Part shown: positions 48,555-60,055 of the stretch, one piece after another
How the letters are laid out: every line of letters starts with the position of its first letter
How positions within the stretch are numbered: position 1 is the first letter of the stretch
DNA from: Acanthacorydalis orientalis
Taxonomy: Eukaryota; Arthropoda; Insecta; Megaloptera; Corydalidae
DNA length: 64,000 bases
Direction of reading: 5' to 3'
Assembly: GCA_034766995.1 (NCBI GenBank)
Contig: CM068317.1
Coordinates: 8,625,001-8,689,000, forward strand
Position numbers and translations under genes: made by a program
The notes under the pieces: generated by a model
The model's input: the letters and a program-made list of their open reading frames with translations, nothing else
Database searches by the model: none
What the model was told of the DNA's origin: nothing

Positions 48555-49190
48555 AAAATGGATAATTCAGAATTCGAGGTGTGATTCATTTCTATTCTTT
48601 GGAACAGAAAACAGTAAAGTAAATCCCTGAGAGAATATTTCCTACATTGGATAAACCTTGTCGTTTCTACAAAACCGACGAAGCGGTCAAAAACCACAAT
48701 AACCCACCATCCATCGCCAAAACCGTTCAACTTTGAGTGAATGAATTTAAACATGGCAGAACTAACATCGAAGATGCAGCATGCTCAGGAGCCCCGAGAA
48801 CAACCGTCATGCCAAAAAAACATCCTATAAAGTCCACGATATCATTTTGTCCGACCGGCAAGTGAATACGAGCCAGGTAGTAGATGTCGCAGGCATCACA
48901 ACTTAGCGAACGCATTTTATTTTGCTTATCAGTTGCGTATGAAAAAACTTCACCATTACACACCAGAATCGAAAACAATCAAAACATTGAACTCTGTGAA
49001 ACGACTCAGAAGAAGGCAAAGACGGTTCACTCGATTGGAAACATGATGGAGTCAGCTTTTTACTTGCAGAAAAACATCCCAAATTGCCAAAAAGAAATGT
49101 TGTTTGATTTGAAAAATTCAAAGATGGTCATTTTTGTTAGTCTGATAAAATACGATGTCTATTCGCACTGTTAAAATCGATGTTAATTTT
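48555..49190 (+). pseudogene. mariner transposase pseudogene, third subfamily
   Basis: Plus-strand relic. NSEFR-VIHFYSLE (N-terminal HTH start, near 48566) is followed by NEFKHGRTNIEDAACSGAPR (48743-48802), the WFxEFxxGRTxxEDxxRSGxP signature of mariners. HDIILSDRQVNTSQVVDVAG-like sequence (about 48838-48895) is the second HTH. Then, after loss of the segment with the first part of the catalytic core, LHHYTPESK (near 48951) and PKKAKTVHSIG-like sequence (near 49010-49040) are followed by a MESAF stretch where VMASVF is usual. The order of motifs is right, but many frameshifts and an internal gap are present. Overlapping minus-strand ORFs here are shadows. TIRs were not located. Confidence 0.8.
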
Positions 49191-49348
49191 AAGCTGATTC
49201 TTAATTTGTCCATGAGCACATCTTGCTTTTCATAATACGCTTATAACTAATTTTTATACATCATTTTAGCTTGCATGTATTATTTGACATTTAATAATCA
49301 GTTTATATTAATTTTCAATACAGACATGTCGGAAAATCATATATGTTA

Positions 49349-49366
49349 TATATATATATATATATA
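49349..49366. repeat. short (AT)n tract
   Basis: Short AT tract ending in ACATG. The rest of 49191-49770 shows nothing recognisable. Confidence 0.9.
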
Positions 49367-49770
49367 CATGTTTCAAATAACATAAGTTAATAAAAATAAT
49401 GATAAAAGATGTATTGAAACAGAAATCTAAAAATGAGATCATATTCCTCAGACAGCCCATATGTCATAACGTTAAAACTAAAAAATGGTTTATTTCAAAG
49501 TCAAACTATATAATCATGTAGTATATCTACATTTAAAATTCTGAATAGTTAAATATCTAAAGTTATATTATTTGAGCTTTACTAGTATGTAAGACTCATA
49601 TGTATTATTTATTGAATAGCTATTAGAGAAAAATGTTCAATTATCACTTGAAGCCACTGATAGATTGACTATTGAAAATTAAATATAATTTTTGAATGTT
49701 CAAAAAATTGATTATGACTCAAAGTTATATCTTTTGGTACTTTATTTACTGCTTGAAAAAAATTTAACGG

Positions 49771-50581
49771 ATTTATACTGATGATGGACTTCTCATAGCA
49801 GAATCGGAAGAAGTGTTGCAGTGAATGGTCGTAGAGTGGAGCGAGGAGCTTAAAATAAAAGGAATGGAAATTAATTCAAACAAGATCAAAGTAATAAGAA
49901 TAGGAAGGAGATGAGAATCAAGACCTGCATATAACATGCACTAATCAGGCGCTAGAGGTGGATGTGTAATACTACCTGGGAGTTAAAATAAGCAGAGATG
50001 AAAGGATCGATCAGGAAGTACTAAGCAGGGTTAAGAACGGCAACAAATTTTACTACCAGCTTGGTCAAACAGTGATAAGAAAGAAAAAGGTAAAGAAGAC
50101 GACCAAGTTTCAGATGTAATTCTTATAAGTCAATGTTCCTACCAACAATCTTATACAGCAGAAAACTAGATGACACTAGATAAGCACACAAGACGCATTA
50201 CCGCAACAGAAATAAAGTTTTTGCGAAAAATAGCAGAGAAAACAAGGAGAGACTGCATAAAAAATGAGAGGATTAGAGAAAGCTTGGAGATATAGTTCGA
50301 GAAAGATATTCTGGAGGAGAGACAGTTGAAGTGGTATAGACATGCATGCAGATCAAATGAGGAAAGTTAAATGAGGAAATGTTTAGAAGCAAGGCCCCAG
50401 GAAGAAGAGGAAGGGGGAGACCAAGAACTATGTACGAAGAATACATAGAATAGCTTGGAAGACAACGAAGAAGCATCATACATGAGAAGAAGAGATTGAC
50501 TAGTAGTACAGATGGTTGGAAGAGATGAACCGAAACCACACGTACGCTGAATGGCAGATGGAGAGAAACGATAAAAAAAAA
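49771..50581 (+). mobile_element. 5'-truncated non-LTR retrotransposon (LINE, RTE-like) with poly(A)
   Basis: 3' end of a LINE. It starts abruptly inside the reverse transcriptase palm domain at about 49771 and ends in a run of nine A at 50573-50581, as expected for target-primed reverse transcription that stopped early. Only the C-terminal part of the polymerase gene is present. The C-terminal motifs resemble RTE/BovB-type LINEs common in arthropods. A target-site duplication was not identified. Confidence 0.85.
49773..50571 (+). pseudogene. reverse transcriptase C-terminal pseudogene
   Basis: Frames joined by eye: IYTDDGLLIAESEEVLQ (catalytic box, normally F/YADD, here YTDD), WSEELKIKGMEINSNKIKVI (palm), and YYYLGVKISRDERIDQEVLS then RVKNGNKFYYQLG (thumb, normally YLGxxI). 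These are followed by SYKSMFLPTILYSRKL, FLRKIAEKTRRDCIKNERIR, LEERQLKWYRHACRSNEES and PGRRGRGRPRTMYEEYIE. At least four frameshifts and several stops. It once copied LINE RNA into DNA; it is inactive now. Confidence 0.86.
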
Positions 50582-50744
50582 TTACACAATAAATTTTGTT
50601 TCATATAAAAAAATTATAATTGAACAATTTGTGTGAAAACTACTTTGCAAATTATTATTAATCACAAAAATTATATTTAAATCCAAATATATTATTGATT
50701 CTTCTCTAAAATTTCATTTACAAAATGACATGAAATGTTAAAAT

Positions 50745-50745
50745 G

Positions 50746-50801
<56 letters not shown>
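50745..50801. repeat. (AT)n microsatellite
   Basis: AT tract with one TTTAT interruption. Confidence 0.96.
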
Positions 50802-50804
<3 letters not shown>

Positions 50805-50879
50805 CTCATTTCTATGTAAATAAACAAGCGAAATATGTTCTTGAATTAAAAAACACACATATTACAACGTACATAATAA

Positions 50880-51310
50880 TCGCAAACATGTAAGAAACCA
50901 GATAATGTGTAATATAATAGACACGTTTCTTGTGACTCAACGTGTCCGTAAGCCATTATCGTTAATCTGACAAACCGAATGATATCTTCATCAATCCGAC
51001 AAATCAACACACACACCGCAACTTAAAATATTCATAAAGCGATCGTAAAAAAAAGAGTTCAACGACGAGTTGACAAAGAGACGGCATCACAATTATGATC
51101 AGTGTCAGACGAAACGTCACCCAGTAAAACAGTAAGCTACTGACCGCGAAGTAATAAAACAATGTAACCCAACCCGAAACTATGTCCATTTTTTTTATCA
51201 TAACCGACAGCAAATAGTTTGTCACACACTAGTTAGTTATTATAAAGAAGCTGTTAGTCGGTCTGACATTGGCGTCACTGCGAAGATATGGAAAGTGCAT
51301 GTAAATGCAT
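50880..51310. other. GC-richer island, no recognised gene
   Basis: About 430 bases of higher complexity, including CAACGTGTCCGTAAGCC near 50939, AAAGCGATCGTAAAAAAAAG near 51037, GTCAGACGAAACGTCACCC near 51104 and CGGTCTGACATTGGCGTCAC near 51259. A minus-strand frame at 51004-51225 encodes a hydrophobic peptide without known motifs; I treat it as chance. Confidence 0.3.
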
Positions 51311-51944
51311 ATTTAAATGATTCGTTTAACACATTTTTTCCATTAAGTCATTTGAAATGAACCAAAAGGTATTTAAACATACACTCATTGTATCTGAAAA
51401 ACGCTTATTTACTGTAAAATATGAATTTATGCAATTTCTTTTAAGAATGATAAACTACTTGCGCTCTGCATTTTTACTTTTTTATTAAGTAGAAAAATAT
51501 AACTTAATACCTAATAATTTATATTATTTTATCACATATCATATTCTTATATCCGTATGATTCCAATTTACCATACAGAATTTAAATTTCATATATATTT
51601 TTCTAACAAACAACTTGAATTACACGATTATACATTTAGAATGTTAATTAATTCTAGAACTAATGTTCTAGATGAACAGAAATGACATTTTAGTTCAGTT
51701 CTATTTTCATTGTAATTACATATATATTTTTCATTATTTATTTATAGAAATATTTAGTTAAAGTATATTTTTAATTTAAATTTTTTTGCAGGAGTTTTAA
51801 AAATTAAGATAAAAAATTAAAACTCGAATTCAATTACATTCGATATAAATAATTGTAATTCTCTTTATTTTTAGTTGTCAAAATTAATACGGTGCCTTTA
51901 ATTGATTCAATTATTATTCTGGTCTAATTAAAATAAAATATTTG

Positions 51945-52340
51945 TTCGTCGTTTTAAGATTTTGAAGTGCTAAACTTAACATTTAAAAACACTATATATC
52001 TTGGTCAACTGGCATAACCTCATAAAACAGTAGTGAATACGACGGTATCGAAAAACAACATATTAGGTATTGCATACTTTTCACATTCAAGTTGAAAAAA
52101 ATGCTGCAGAAATGATTATTTCACCTTTGGAAGGAGGGAGATGTTATGATACATAAAACATACAAAAAATGCTAAAATAGTGGAAGAGGTCTGAAAATTC
52201 ATTGACGACTTCATTGACTTAAAGCCACTATCTTTTTTGACAAAGGATTCGTCAATTACCAGAAAGATGGAATAAAGTTATATAAAATAATGGGGGATAT
52301 TTTAGGATTAAAATGTATTACATTTTTTTGTAAATATTCA
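51945..52340 (+). mobile_element. mariner-derived deletion derivative, family B, copy 2
   Basis: Sister of 4395-4795 on the opposite strand. The leader CGTCGTTTTAAGATTTTGAA is at about 51949. GGTCAACTGGCATAACCTCA then TAAAACAGTAGTGAA corresponds to GCCAATCAGTTGGCATAATC / CACAAAACAGTAGTGAA in the other copy. The HTH relic is at 52080-52190. Then comes TTTTTTGACAAAGGATTCGT then CAATTACCAGAAAGATGG, which gives FFDKG-IRQLPERWNKVI with one base missing, a stop, and NNGGYF near 52310. No catalytic core. The shared junction shows that both copies descend from one deleted element. Confidence 0.75.
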
Positions 52341-52507
52341 TTTTATATATAACAGCCGTCGAATTAATGGGCACATTTGATATTGAATTATAACTACATA
52401 TTACTAATAAAGACATTATTTAGACATTTCTAATGAAACTATAATAGATTACTTACACTTGAAAGAAACTTTGGGAAATAACAGCATATTTATATAGTAT
52501 TATAGAT

Positions 52508-52510
<3 letters not shown>

Positions 52511-52557
<47 letters not shown>
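52511..52557. repeat. (AT)n microsatellite
   Basis: AT tract responsible for a minus-strand Tyr-Ile ORF. Confidence 0.97.
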
Positions 52558-52561
<4 letters not shown>

Positions 52562-52649
52562 TTAAAATACGTTTTTAGAATAAAATTTACTCTTAACATT
52601 TTTAAAACATATGTGTAGGGAAAATATGAAAAATATTTAAAAATACGGT

Positions 52650-52865
52650 TATTTTTCTGCCACTCACAAACCACAATTTTTTTCTGAACACAAATATTCA
52701 ATAAGTGATTATTGATCATTTTTGACTGTTGATTATGCACGTTTAGTAAACGATATATTATCCTCACATCACTGAGTTATAGAAAATATTTGTTTTGTTT
52801 ATGGACTGAAACAAAATTTAATTTGTAAAGGTGAATTTAACCACAATGCCAGAACTATATTGTAG
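52650..52865. mobile_element. MITE-like family C, copy at 52.7 kb
   Basis: Core CAATAAGTGATTATTGATCA then TTTTTGACTGTTGATTATGC near 52700. The right end on the complementary strand reads CAATATAGTTCTGGCATTGT then GGTTAAATTCACC, the family TIR. The left part (TTTTTCTGCCACTCACAAAC) parallels TTTTTCGCTCCCCCCACAGG at 30834. Non-coding. Confidence 0.6.
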
Positions 52866-53121
52866 TCATGTTATGTACTATCTATTGTCTGTTTTATATC
52901 AAGGTGAACTCAGTATAGTATTTTCTTCAGTCGGTCATACATCTAATTCAATTCGACATACGATTTCATTTTATGTAGTGTAATTTGCACATAAGACACT
53001 TGGCTCAATATAATGATGCATTTGAATTTACAAAAATTCTATCATTCAATTGAATTACAGTAATACATTTATTTTAGGTCAGAAGTCAAATCTGATTGGT
53101 TTATTAATTTTTGTATTTCTG

Positions 53122-53694
53122 TTAAGTCGGTAAAAAAATAATTGAAGTTTATTATCTTCAAATTGATATAAATTTTTCTTTTTTTTGATTTTCTTAGCTG
53201 TTTTAAGTGGTACAGAATTATTGGATGACTAACGCCTAACTTTTGTGCAAGCTCTTGAATTGTTGTACGTGGTTCAGATTTAATTAAGGGCTTTAGTTGG
53301 TAGTTATGAACTGAAGAACTCCCGCGACCTTTTTCATCTTCAAGCCTCTCGTTGCCAGCATGAATTTTTTGGAACCACCATTACACCGTTCATTTCTTAG
53401 CAGTACCCACACTAAAAGCATTATTTAGTCTACGAGCAGTTTCTACTACTTTGAACAACCCATCTTGAACTCATACAAAAAGTGCTTTAATTTGATTCTT
53501 TTCTATCTTTAATTCAGTAGCCAAGTTTGAAGTAAAATTAATAATAAAATTAAAGACAATGTTACCAAAATGCACATCAAAAATGTACTTTCAAATGATA
53601 TTAACATAAACACGATAAAACGACACTTTCATTGAAAAATATTAAAGTTAGAATTCAGAAAACAAAAACCGTAATTATTTTCCTATCAACTCAA
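53122..53694 (-). mobile_element. mariner-derived deletion derivative, family A, copy 2
   Basis: 573-base element on the minus strand. The right end (53694) is followed by TA. The left TIR reads TTAAGTCGGTAAAAAAATAA then TTGAAG; the right TIR on the complementary strand reads TTGAGTTGATAGGAAAATAA then TTACGG. The left TA has decayed to TG. Same junction as the other two family A copies. Confidence 0.9.
53155..53540 (-). pseudogene. mariner transposase N-terminal domain pseudogene
   Basis: Minus strand: a start region EKNQIKALF near 53510, QDGLFKVVETARRLNNAF and SVGTAKK near 53455. The WFQKIHAGNERLEDEKGRGS signature follows (53378-53320; the usual form is WFQKFRxGDESLEDExRxGR). Then come LKPLIKSEPRTTIQELAQKL and GVSHPIILYHLK (53290-53210), and the sequence jumps to the 3' TIR. 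Two HTH motifs kept, catalytic domain absent. Confidence 0.88.
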
Positions 53695-53696
53695 TA

Positions 53697-54216
53697 GTTT
53701 TAAAAAGTATACAAAGAATATTTTTCCTTTTACTATGATTTTACATATACATCCTCACTAATGAACGTTCATTTTGCGTGATCAACTTTGAATTTAAACA
53801 CATAAATTTATGCTGTTAACTATTGTTTTCTTCCGTATAGAACAATTCCAATAGAAACACACTTTTTAATAAATCAATACACAATATAATAAATGGCGAT
53901 GAACAGTTTTATAGTATTTTAAAAACATTCTTTGTGAATATCCGTTGATGACGATAAAATGATTAACACTGCTTAATCAAACTTATTTTTTATTATTGAA
54001 ACATTTTGGACGCTTTTTTGAGTTATTGCATGAAATAATCATATAGTAAAAGGTTTTAAGACAAGTTTAAATTTGCAGAGAAAGTAGTTATTGTATGCAT
54101 ATTTTCTAGATTGATATGTCTTAAAAATATTTGATCTAATATAATAAGAAATGAAAAATAGGTTATTTAATAAATTCTCTCTCTCTCTCTCTATATATAT
54201 ATATGCATAGAAGACA

Positions 54217-54272
<56 letters not shown>

Positions 54273-54312
54273 AAATATCTTTTAATGTAATATAATATTT
54301 TTTATAAAAGAC

Positions 54313-54361
<49 letters not shown>

Positions 54362-55220
54362 TCTAATATGAATACATTCACTGCATTTAATGTTAAAAAA
54401 GTATATTACCGTAAAATATAAATCAAAAACCTTTTAATATTGTTTAACCTTCAGAGATATGATGATAAGAATGCAGTTTTGTAGATCAAACTGTACTTTT
54501 TCGTGTTAAAATACAGTAATACTAATGTATTATTATTTATTTATTCATTTTTAGTATATGTGTATTTACATTTTAAATGAAAAATAGACATAACTGTCAT
54601 GAATTTAATTATTAATGCAGTATTGTATGAGTTTAAGTGAAGTAATTGATAATAAACTTTATAATAAAAGATAAATGTTCATATTTGTATATAATTTCAT
54701 CCAAATTAGTTTGAAAATTAATCTTATCATTCATTAATTTTATCTTTTATCAATCATCAGAATTTTTAGAGTAAGAGAAATAATTTAGATATTTAATAAT
54801 AGGTCATTAAGAGAAGTATCTTCACTGGCACTCTAGAATTTTATTGGTTGAACAGAGAACGTCCTGTTTTTTAAAAAAAATGTTCTACTTCGTGGTGAAA
54901 ATCCTGATCCACGAGATCAATAAATTCGAACTGTGAAATTTGTAAGCCTTAGTGCTTGTAACTCATTTTGAAATCGCAAGAGTTCTCTAGATACACAATA
55001 TAGATAAACGTTTTAAAATAATTATTCCATTTATATTTAAGATAAAATATTCTTTTTCGATCGATTTATAAAATATTTACTGCAAAAATTCCAAAAAAAA
55101 ATCAAATAAAAAGAATAATTAAAAAAAAATATTTTTTTGTAATTTCTGTACATTTATTGATGGCTTTGAAATATAAATTTTAATATACTGTCTTTATACT
55201 TTTTATTCGATTATAATCAA
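53697..55220. other. AT-rich stretch with microsatellites
   Basis: (CT)n(AT)n at 54177-54263 and (AT)n at 54316-54359, separated by a short unique segment. A slightly GC-richer patch at 54815-55000 is unexplained. No gene. Confidence 0.55.
54177..54359. repeat. (CT)n(AT)n and (AT)n microsatellites
   Basis: CT repeat passing into AT repeat, then a second AT tract of about 44 bases. Together they make a 72-codon Tyr-Ile frame that is not a gene. Confidence 0.96.
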
Positions 55221-55224
55221 ATAT

Positions 55225-55440
55225 TATTATGTTTGTTTCTTCTTCCTTAAGACACGTTTATTTTATCACAACCAGTTTCGTCTGTTCATATATCTTCATA
55301 AGTATATTGGTTGTCAATATAGATTTATTATTCTAGTTTTAAGTTATATTGTGCGTTTTTTATATGACCTTTATGTATATTCAGCAGTGTCCTAAAGGAG
55401 TAGAAACAAACAATTTAAATTCAAGTTCATATGTGCAAAA
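55225..55440. repeat. palindromic repeat family P, decayed copy
   Basis: GTTTGTTTCTTCTTCCTTAA and ATCACAACCAGTTTCGTCTG then TTCATATATCTTCATAAG match one arm of the family (TTTCTYCATTAC...GTTTCGTC...ATCTTCAG). The second arm is largely eroded. Confidence 0.45.
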
Positions 55441-55878
55441 AAGTTACAAATACAACCGATATTATATACTTTTACTACTTTTTTATTAGTAAGTTTCTAA
55501 TAATTAAGTATAATCTGTTCTGATCAAAATTTATCGAAATTATATTAAAAAAATCTAACTAAATAATAATAGAACTAACATTTTTTTATGTTACAAACAT
55601 TTTTAGTACAGTAGAAATAATTCAGATTAGTATCAGTAAACAAAACTTCTAAAACAACCATTTCATATTATTAAAACAAACTAAAATTTATTAAAACTAC
55701 ATACAATATTCATTACAAAATCTTTTTTGTCTAATAGCAATCACAAATAAATTTCATTATCTTTTTCTCATTTTAATACTTCTACTGATAGTTTTGAAAT
55801 ATTAACTTTTATACAGAATGTTAGTTTACTATAAAACTAACTTTATTTACTAAGAAATTGTCAGCCCATATATAAATA

Positions 55879-55902
55879 CGTATATATATATATATATATA
55901 TA
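55879..55902. repeat. (AT)n tract
   Basis: Short AT tract. The preceding 55441-55878 shows nothing recognisable. Confidence 0.93.
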
Positions 55903-55929
55903 CATGTACGTATCTGTTTAGTAGGTAGC

Positions 55930-56220
55930 ATTAATATCTGTAGAATATGATCTTAAATGACACCGTCGACAGGACATACATTCGAATTAATTAAAGCGCG
56001 CCACTGTCCCAGAACCCAATTTTATTGCCACAGAACGTATCATCCATTTCCCATTTCCAAGAATCACAACAAACTCCCCGACTACAATATTTATTTCACA
56101 AATTTATGCTTCTAAGATCGAATCACAAAACAAATGTATACCTGCAATTATTTTTGTGATGAATGAACGTACCTTCTGACAGCTATACTTATACAAACCA
56201 GTATGCCACTAGAATACATT
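55930..56220. other. GC-richer island, no recognised gene
   Basis: Includes GACACCGTCGACAGGACATA near 55958, AAAGCGCGCCACTGTCCCAG near 55993 and ACAACAAACTCCCCGACTAC near 56067. No long frame. Confidence 0.3.
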
Positions 56221-56221
56221 A

Positions 56222-56223
<2 letters not shown>

Positions 56224-56281
<58 letters not shown>
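56224..56281. repeat. (AT)n microsatellite
   Basis: AT tract ending in TTTATATATACAC. Confidence 0.97.
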
Positions 56282-56800
56282 CACGTTAACTTGTTTCAAA
56301 GTCAACCTTATGTAGCTTACGCGTAATGTTAATTGGAAGTTCTTTTGAAGTATGATTACTTGCCGACACATGATACTGACAGTGCCGCAACGATGACAGC
56401 TTTATAATTTTATGATTTTTTAACAAATTTTATAAGAATATTTGTGTATACATATTTTCGTTTGTTTCACGTTTTATAAATATGTGATTATACGATTCGA
56501 TGATATTATCTTCAGTGATCACCGAATGAATATAAATGTCTATAAATAGAAAATAATAAAATTAAACGTTTATAATGTTTGTTAATTAATTTAAATAATT
56601 AAATGTGAATAACGATAATGACTAATGATTAACACCATCGCAACGGTATTGTAATAAAATGGCAACTATGAATGTTTCGTTGACCTATCAACAGTAATCA
56701 TACTATTACATGACATAGTCACATCAACATACACTGTTGTTTTTCAATACAAGCGCGTGGGAATACTGTTGTCTAGAATAAAGAGACGCTTTTTCATACA
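56282..56800. other. moderately GC-richer stretch, no recognised gene
   Basis: Words such as TTGCCGACACATGATACTGA then CAGTGCCGCAACGATGAC near 56360 and CAAGCGCGTGGGAATACTG near 56752. No frame of note. Confidence 0.25.
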
Positions 56801-57600
56801 ATTTACTTGAAGTATCAATCCAAACGTTAAATATAACATTTTTATAAGGTGCCAGACAAATTTAGTCGATAATTATAAAATATTATAAGATTAATAATAC
56901 CTGCGAATTCATTTAAAGGAAGAAACACACATGTACTGACTCGTCATATCAAAGACAAATCTTTTATTTATTAAAAAAATATTTCCATCCATTGATATTT
57001 AATTAATAGAATTGACTAATAAAAAATGTGTTCATATCATGCTTTAAATATCTTTTAATCATCAATAAAAAATAGTAAAAATTGTAAATATTCCTCTTTA
57101 GGAGGACGGATTCTACAGTAGAGGTTCGTTATTGGAACATCTACATTTTTTGAAACTTAACAAAAAATACAACACTTTCAGATTTTAGGAATGAAGTGCA
57201 TTCCAAGAATGAGAGTTTTTATGAAAGATTGAACGTTTACTAATCAGTTTGTTTTAATTTTTCAATTTAATTTTTAATAATTAAAAGAACGAGAAGTTAT
57301 TCCTTGATTAAATTATTCCTATCATAAAAAATCTCTAAATGATTGATATAGGTACTAAGGTGAAAACTTTTCTTCTCTCTTCTAACTATATACTTTTTTT
57401 TCTGTAGTTTTCTTCGATTTATCTCAATATCTCAAACCATTAAAAAGATATGGTTTTATATTCAAAATGTTTCACGTGCCTTTCGTACAATTTACTTAAA
57501 ATTAGTTTCCAAATACATTCAGAAAAAATTTTTTTAAGAAAAAACAAAATTATAAATCTAATTTCATTTCAAATGAGTGGTATTTCTACATTGTACTTAT

Positions 57601-57605
<5 letters not shown>
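56801..57605. other. AT-rich stretch, nothing recognised
   Basis: No gene or element seen. The frame beginning at 57450 ends in microsatellite residues. Confidence 0.5.

Positions 57606-57607
<2 letters not shown>

Positions 57608-57642
<35 letters not shown>
57608..57642. repeat. (AT)n microsatellite
   Basis: AT tract. Confidence 0.97.
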
Positions 57643-57644
<2 letters not shown>

Positions 57645-57922
57645 GCAAAAATATTTGAAACACCTGTATAACTTCATAAAATATATCTGATTAAGTTAAC
57701 ATTTTTCAGTAAAGAATACAAAAAAAGATTTATTATGTAAATGTTAAAGTTATAAATTTATAAATATTAAATTGTAAATTATTTCTAGTTGTATAATGCT
57801 AATTGTGGATTGTTTAAACTATATCATTTGATATGTGTAATTTGTACAAGTTAGAATACTACATAATTAACATTTTTTGCAACATTACAAAATTGTTCTT
57901 TATATAATTTAATCATTAAAAA

Positions 57923-57928
<6 letters not shown>

Positions 57929-58011
<83 letters not shown>
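57929..58011. repeat. long (AT)n microsatellite
   Basis: About 80 bases of pure AT, one of the longest in the window, flanked by inverted TTAATCATTAAAAAAG-like and AATGATTAAAATC words. Confidence 0.97.
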
Positions 58012-58012
<1 letters not shown>

Positions 58013-58530
58013 GATTAAAATCAAAATATTTCTGTGTTAAAAATACTTCTCGACTTAAAAATCTGCAACGAAATCACGAACCGTGCATATAAATAAAGAT
58101 TAGTTAAATTCATACAATTCAAAAACACTGACCAAATAACATTTATAAATGTTACTTACATTATAATTAAGTGAAACGCGTACATAAAATAAATATCTAT
58201 AAACCAGCAGATGCACACAAGTAACAGTAATACGTTTATTTATAATTTTACTGAACATACTCGAACGAATAGTTCGAATAAACGGGCACTAATTAAAATA
58301 CGTACAATCATAAATTATTGCACAAAAATTCAATATTCATACATAACGACGGTGAAATATGTTTGTTAGAGTTGACGCTTATAGCACAACATGCTATTAA
58401 AATCATCTTAAATTTTGAGTAAGTCATCATTTAAATTGCATCGTATGAAATTTGTATTCATGTACATAAATGAATTTAAATGAAGATGATTTACCTTTTG
58501 ATATATTCTTTTAAATAAACTAATATTTAT

Positions 58531-58535
<5 letters not shown>
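58012..58535. other. moderately AT-rich stretch, nothing recognised
   Basis: No gene or element seen. Confidence 0.5.

Positions 58536-58565
<30 letters not shown>
58536..58565. repeat. (AT)n microsatellite
   Basis: AT tract. Confidence 0.96.
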
Positions 58566-58568
<3 letters not shown>

Positions 58569-58782
58569 TTATACATTTAAGTTGATTCAACTTAGGGTTC
58601 CACACAAAAGTATTAAAAAAACGTAAAATTAAAAAAAACTTACTATCCCTCATTTAATATTTTAGTCCAATTGTATTTTAGTATTAAAATGAATTAAAAT
58701 ACTAAATAAAAAATAGCATGACTTTTCGTAACCCCTCCACCCCCTTTTAATATTTTCATGAGGAAGTCTAAATTGTATCATC

Positions 58783-58900
<118 letters not shown>

Positions 58901-59182
58901 TTAACATTGAGAAGTATATTTAAAGGTGTAAATTCAACAGTTTTTCTTTTAGTATTTGTCATATACTCGTAAAAAGGATATTTTACTATTTTTTTAAAAA
59001 ATATTAATATTTAATATTAAAAATGTTCATATTTTTTAAAAAAAATATTTATACACTCTTCAAATCTACTTCTAACAAAAGGTTTTTAAGTGTAATAACA
59101 GACAATATAGTTATTTAGATAAAAATGTTTACCATCAAAATGTATAAATGTTAAAACTCTGAAACTTAGACATTATGGACTC

Positions 59183-59186
<4 letters not shown>

Positions 59187-59262
<76 letters not shown>
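59187..59262. repeat. long (AT)n microsatellite
   Basis: About 75 bases of pure AT. Confidence 0.97.
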
Positions 59263-59266
<4 letters not shown>

Positions 59267-59329
59267 AATATAAATGATTCAAATGATTTAAATACAAATG
59301 AACAAGTGATGATGATGCATTTTCCGTGA

Positions 59330-59640
59330 TTTTTATTCTTTCTCTGATTAGTTGATATCTGTCAAGTGGTCTCTGTTCTGATTGGTTGATATCAGCATAT
59401 GATATACCATGTCGGAATAAAACTGTTAAGAAATTTATTGAAAATATTGTGTTAACAGAACATTTGTTACCATTTTAATATTATATTTTTTATGTAAATT
59501 TTTATAAACTTTTCGATAAAAATTTAAGACTTATATTTTACATGACTTATTTGTGTGCATAATTTGTTAATTTCCGTTATTTGTTAGTGAGCGGGACCGA
59601 ATCCCTAAGGTCGGAAGAGGAGGAGTAAGCGGTCTGTTAT
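59330..59640. repeat. possible dispersed repeat D, copy 2
   Basis: Starts with two near-identical words, CTGATTAGTTGATATCTGTC and CTGATTGGTTGATATCAGC. An AT-rich middle follows, then a GC-rich end at 59585-59635 (GTGAGCGGGACCGAATCCCT then AAGGTCGGAAGAGGAGGAG). In reverse complement the order GC-rich CGACC...GGTC block, AT middle, CCAATCAGAAC matches 45590-45945. Confidence 0.4.
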
Positions 59641-59924
59641 TAATTTTTAATAAAATTAATATAGCATAGTTTAAAATATTATAGAATTAGTATTTTTGAA
59701 CCAAGTTGATATTTTATAGTGTAAAATTTTTCCATTTTTAATTCATTATTAAAATTGGGATAATATAACAAAAGTAATTTCACCAGCTGTCTACTTCTTG
59801 ATATTATTTTTTCCACAATATTGTATAATGTATAGATTTTAATATAGAATATTATATTATTACAATATAGGATTGGATTCATACTTACTAATCACTCACC
59901 TAGTCTCAGTTTACAATATTATTT

Positions 59925-60055
59925 TTAGCATCGTGATTAAATTCACTTTCATTAAATAATTTTTCACTCACACTCAAAACAGGAAAAAAAATTATCATAA
60001 ATATTCAATGATTTATTATTGATTATTTTTATTTTTATGCATCTCTATTCATCCT
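59925..60055. mobile_element. MITE-like family C, copy at 59.9 kb
   Basis: Begins AGCATCGTGATTAAATTCAC (a diverged TIR), continues AATTTTTCACTCACACTCAA as in the 52.7 kb copy, and has the core TTCAATGATTTATTATTGAT near 60006. The right end is not found. Confidence 0.5.

Noticed and set aside
48727..49121. Minus-strand ORFs of 72-83 codons
   Set aside because: Antisense shadows of the mariner relic on the plus strand, whose motifs are far more convincing.
50273..50539. Minus-strand 88-codon ORF
   Set aside because: Antisense of the LINE reverse transcriptase tail.
51004..51225. Minus-strand hydrophobic 73-codon ORF that looks like membrane segments
   Set aside because: Hydrophobic runs are expected from AT-rich DNA. 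No family motif, and no conservation evidence available.
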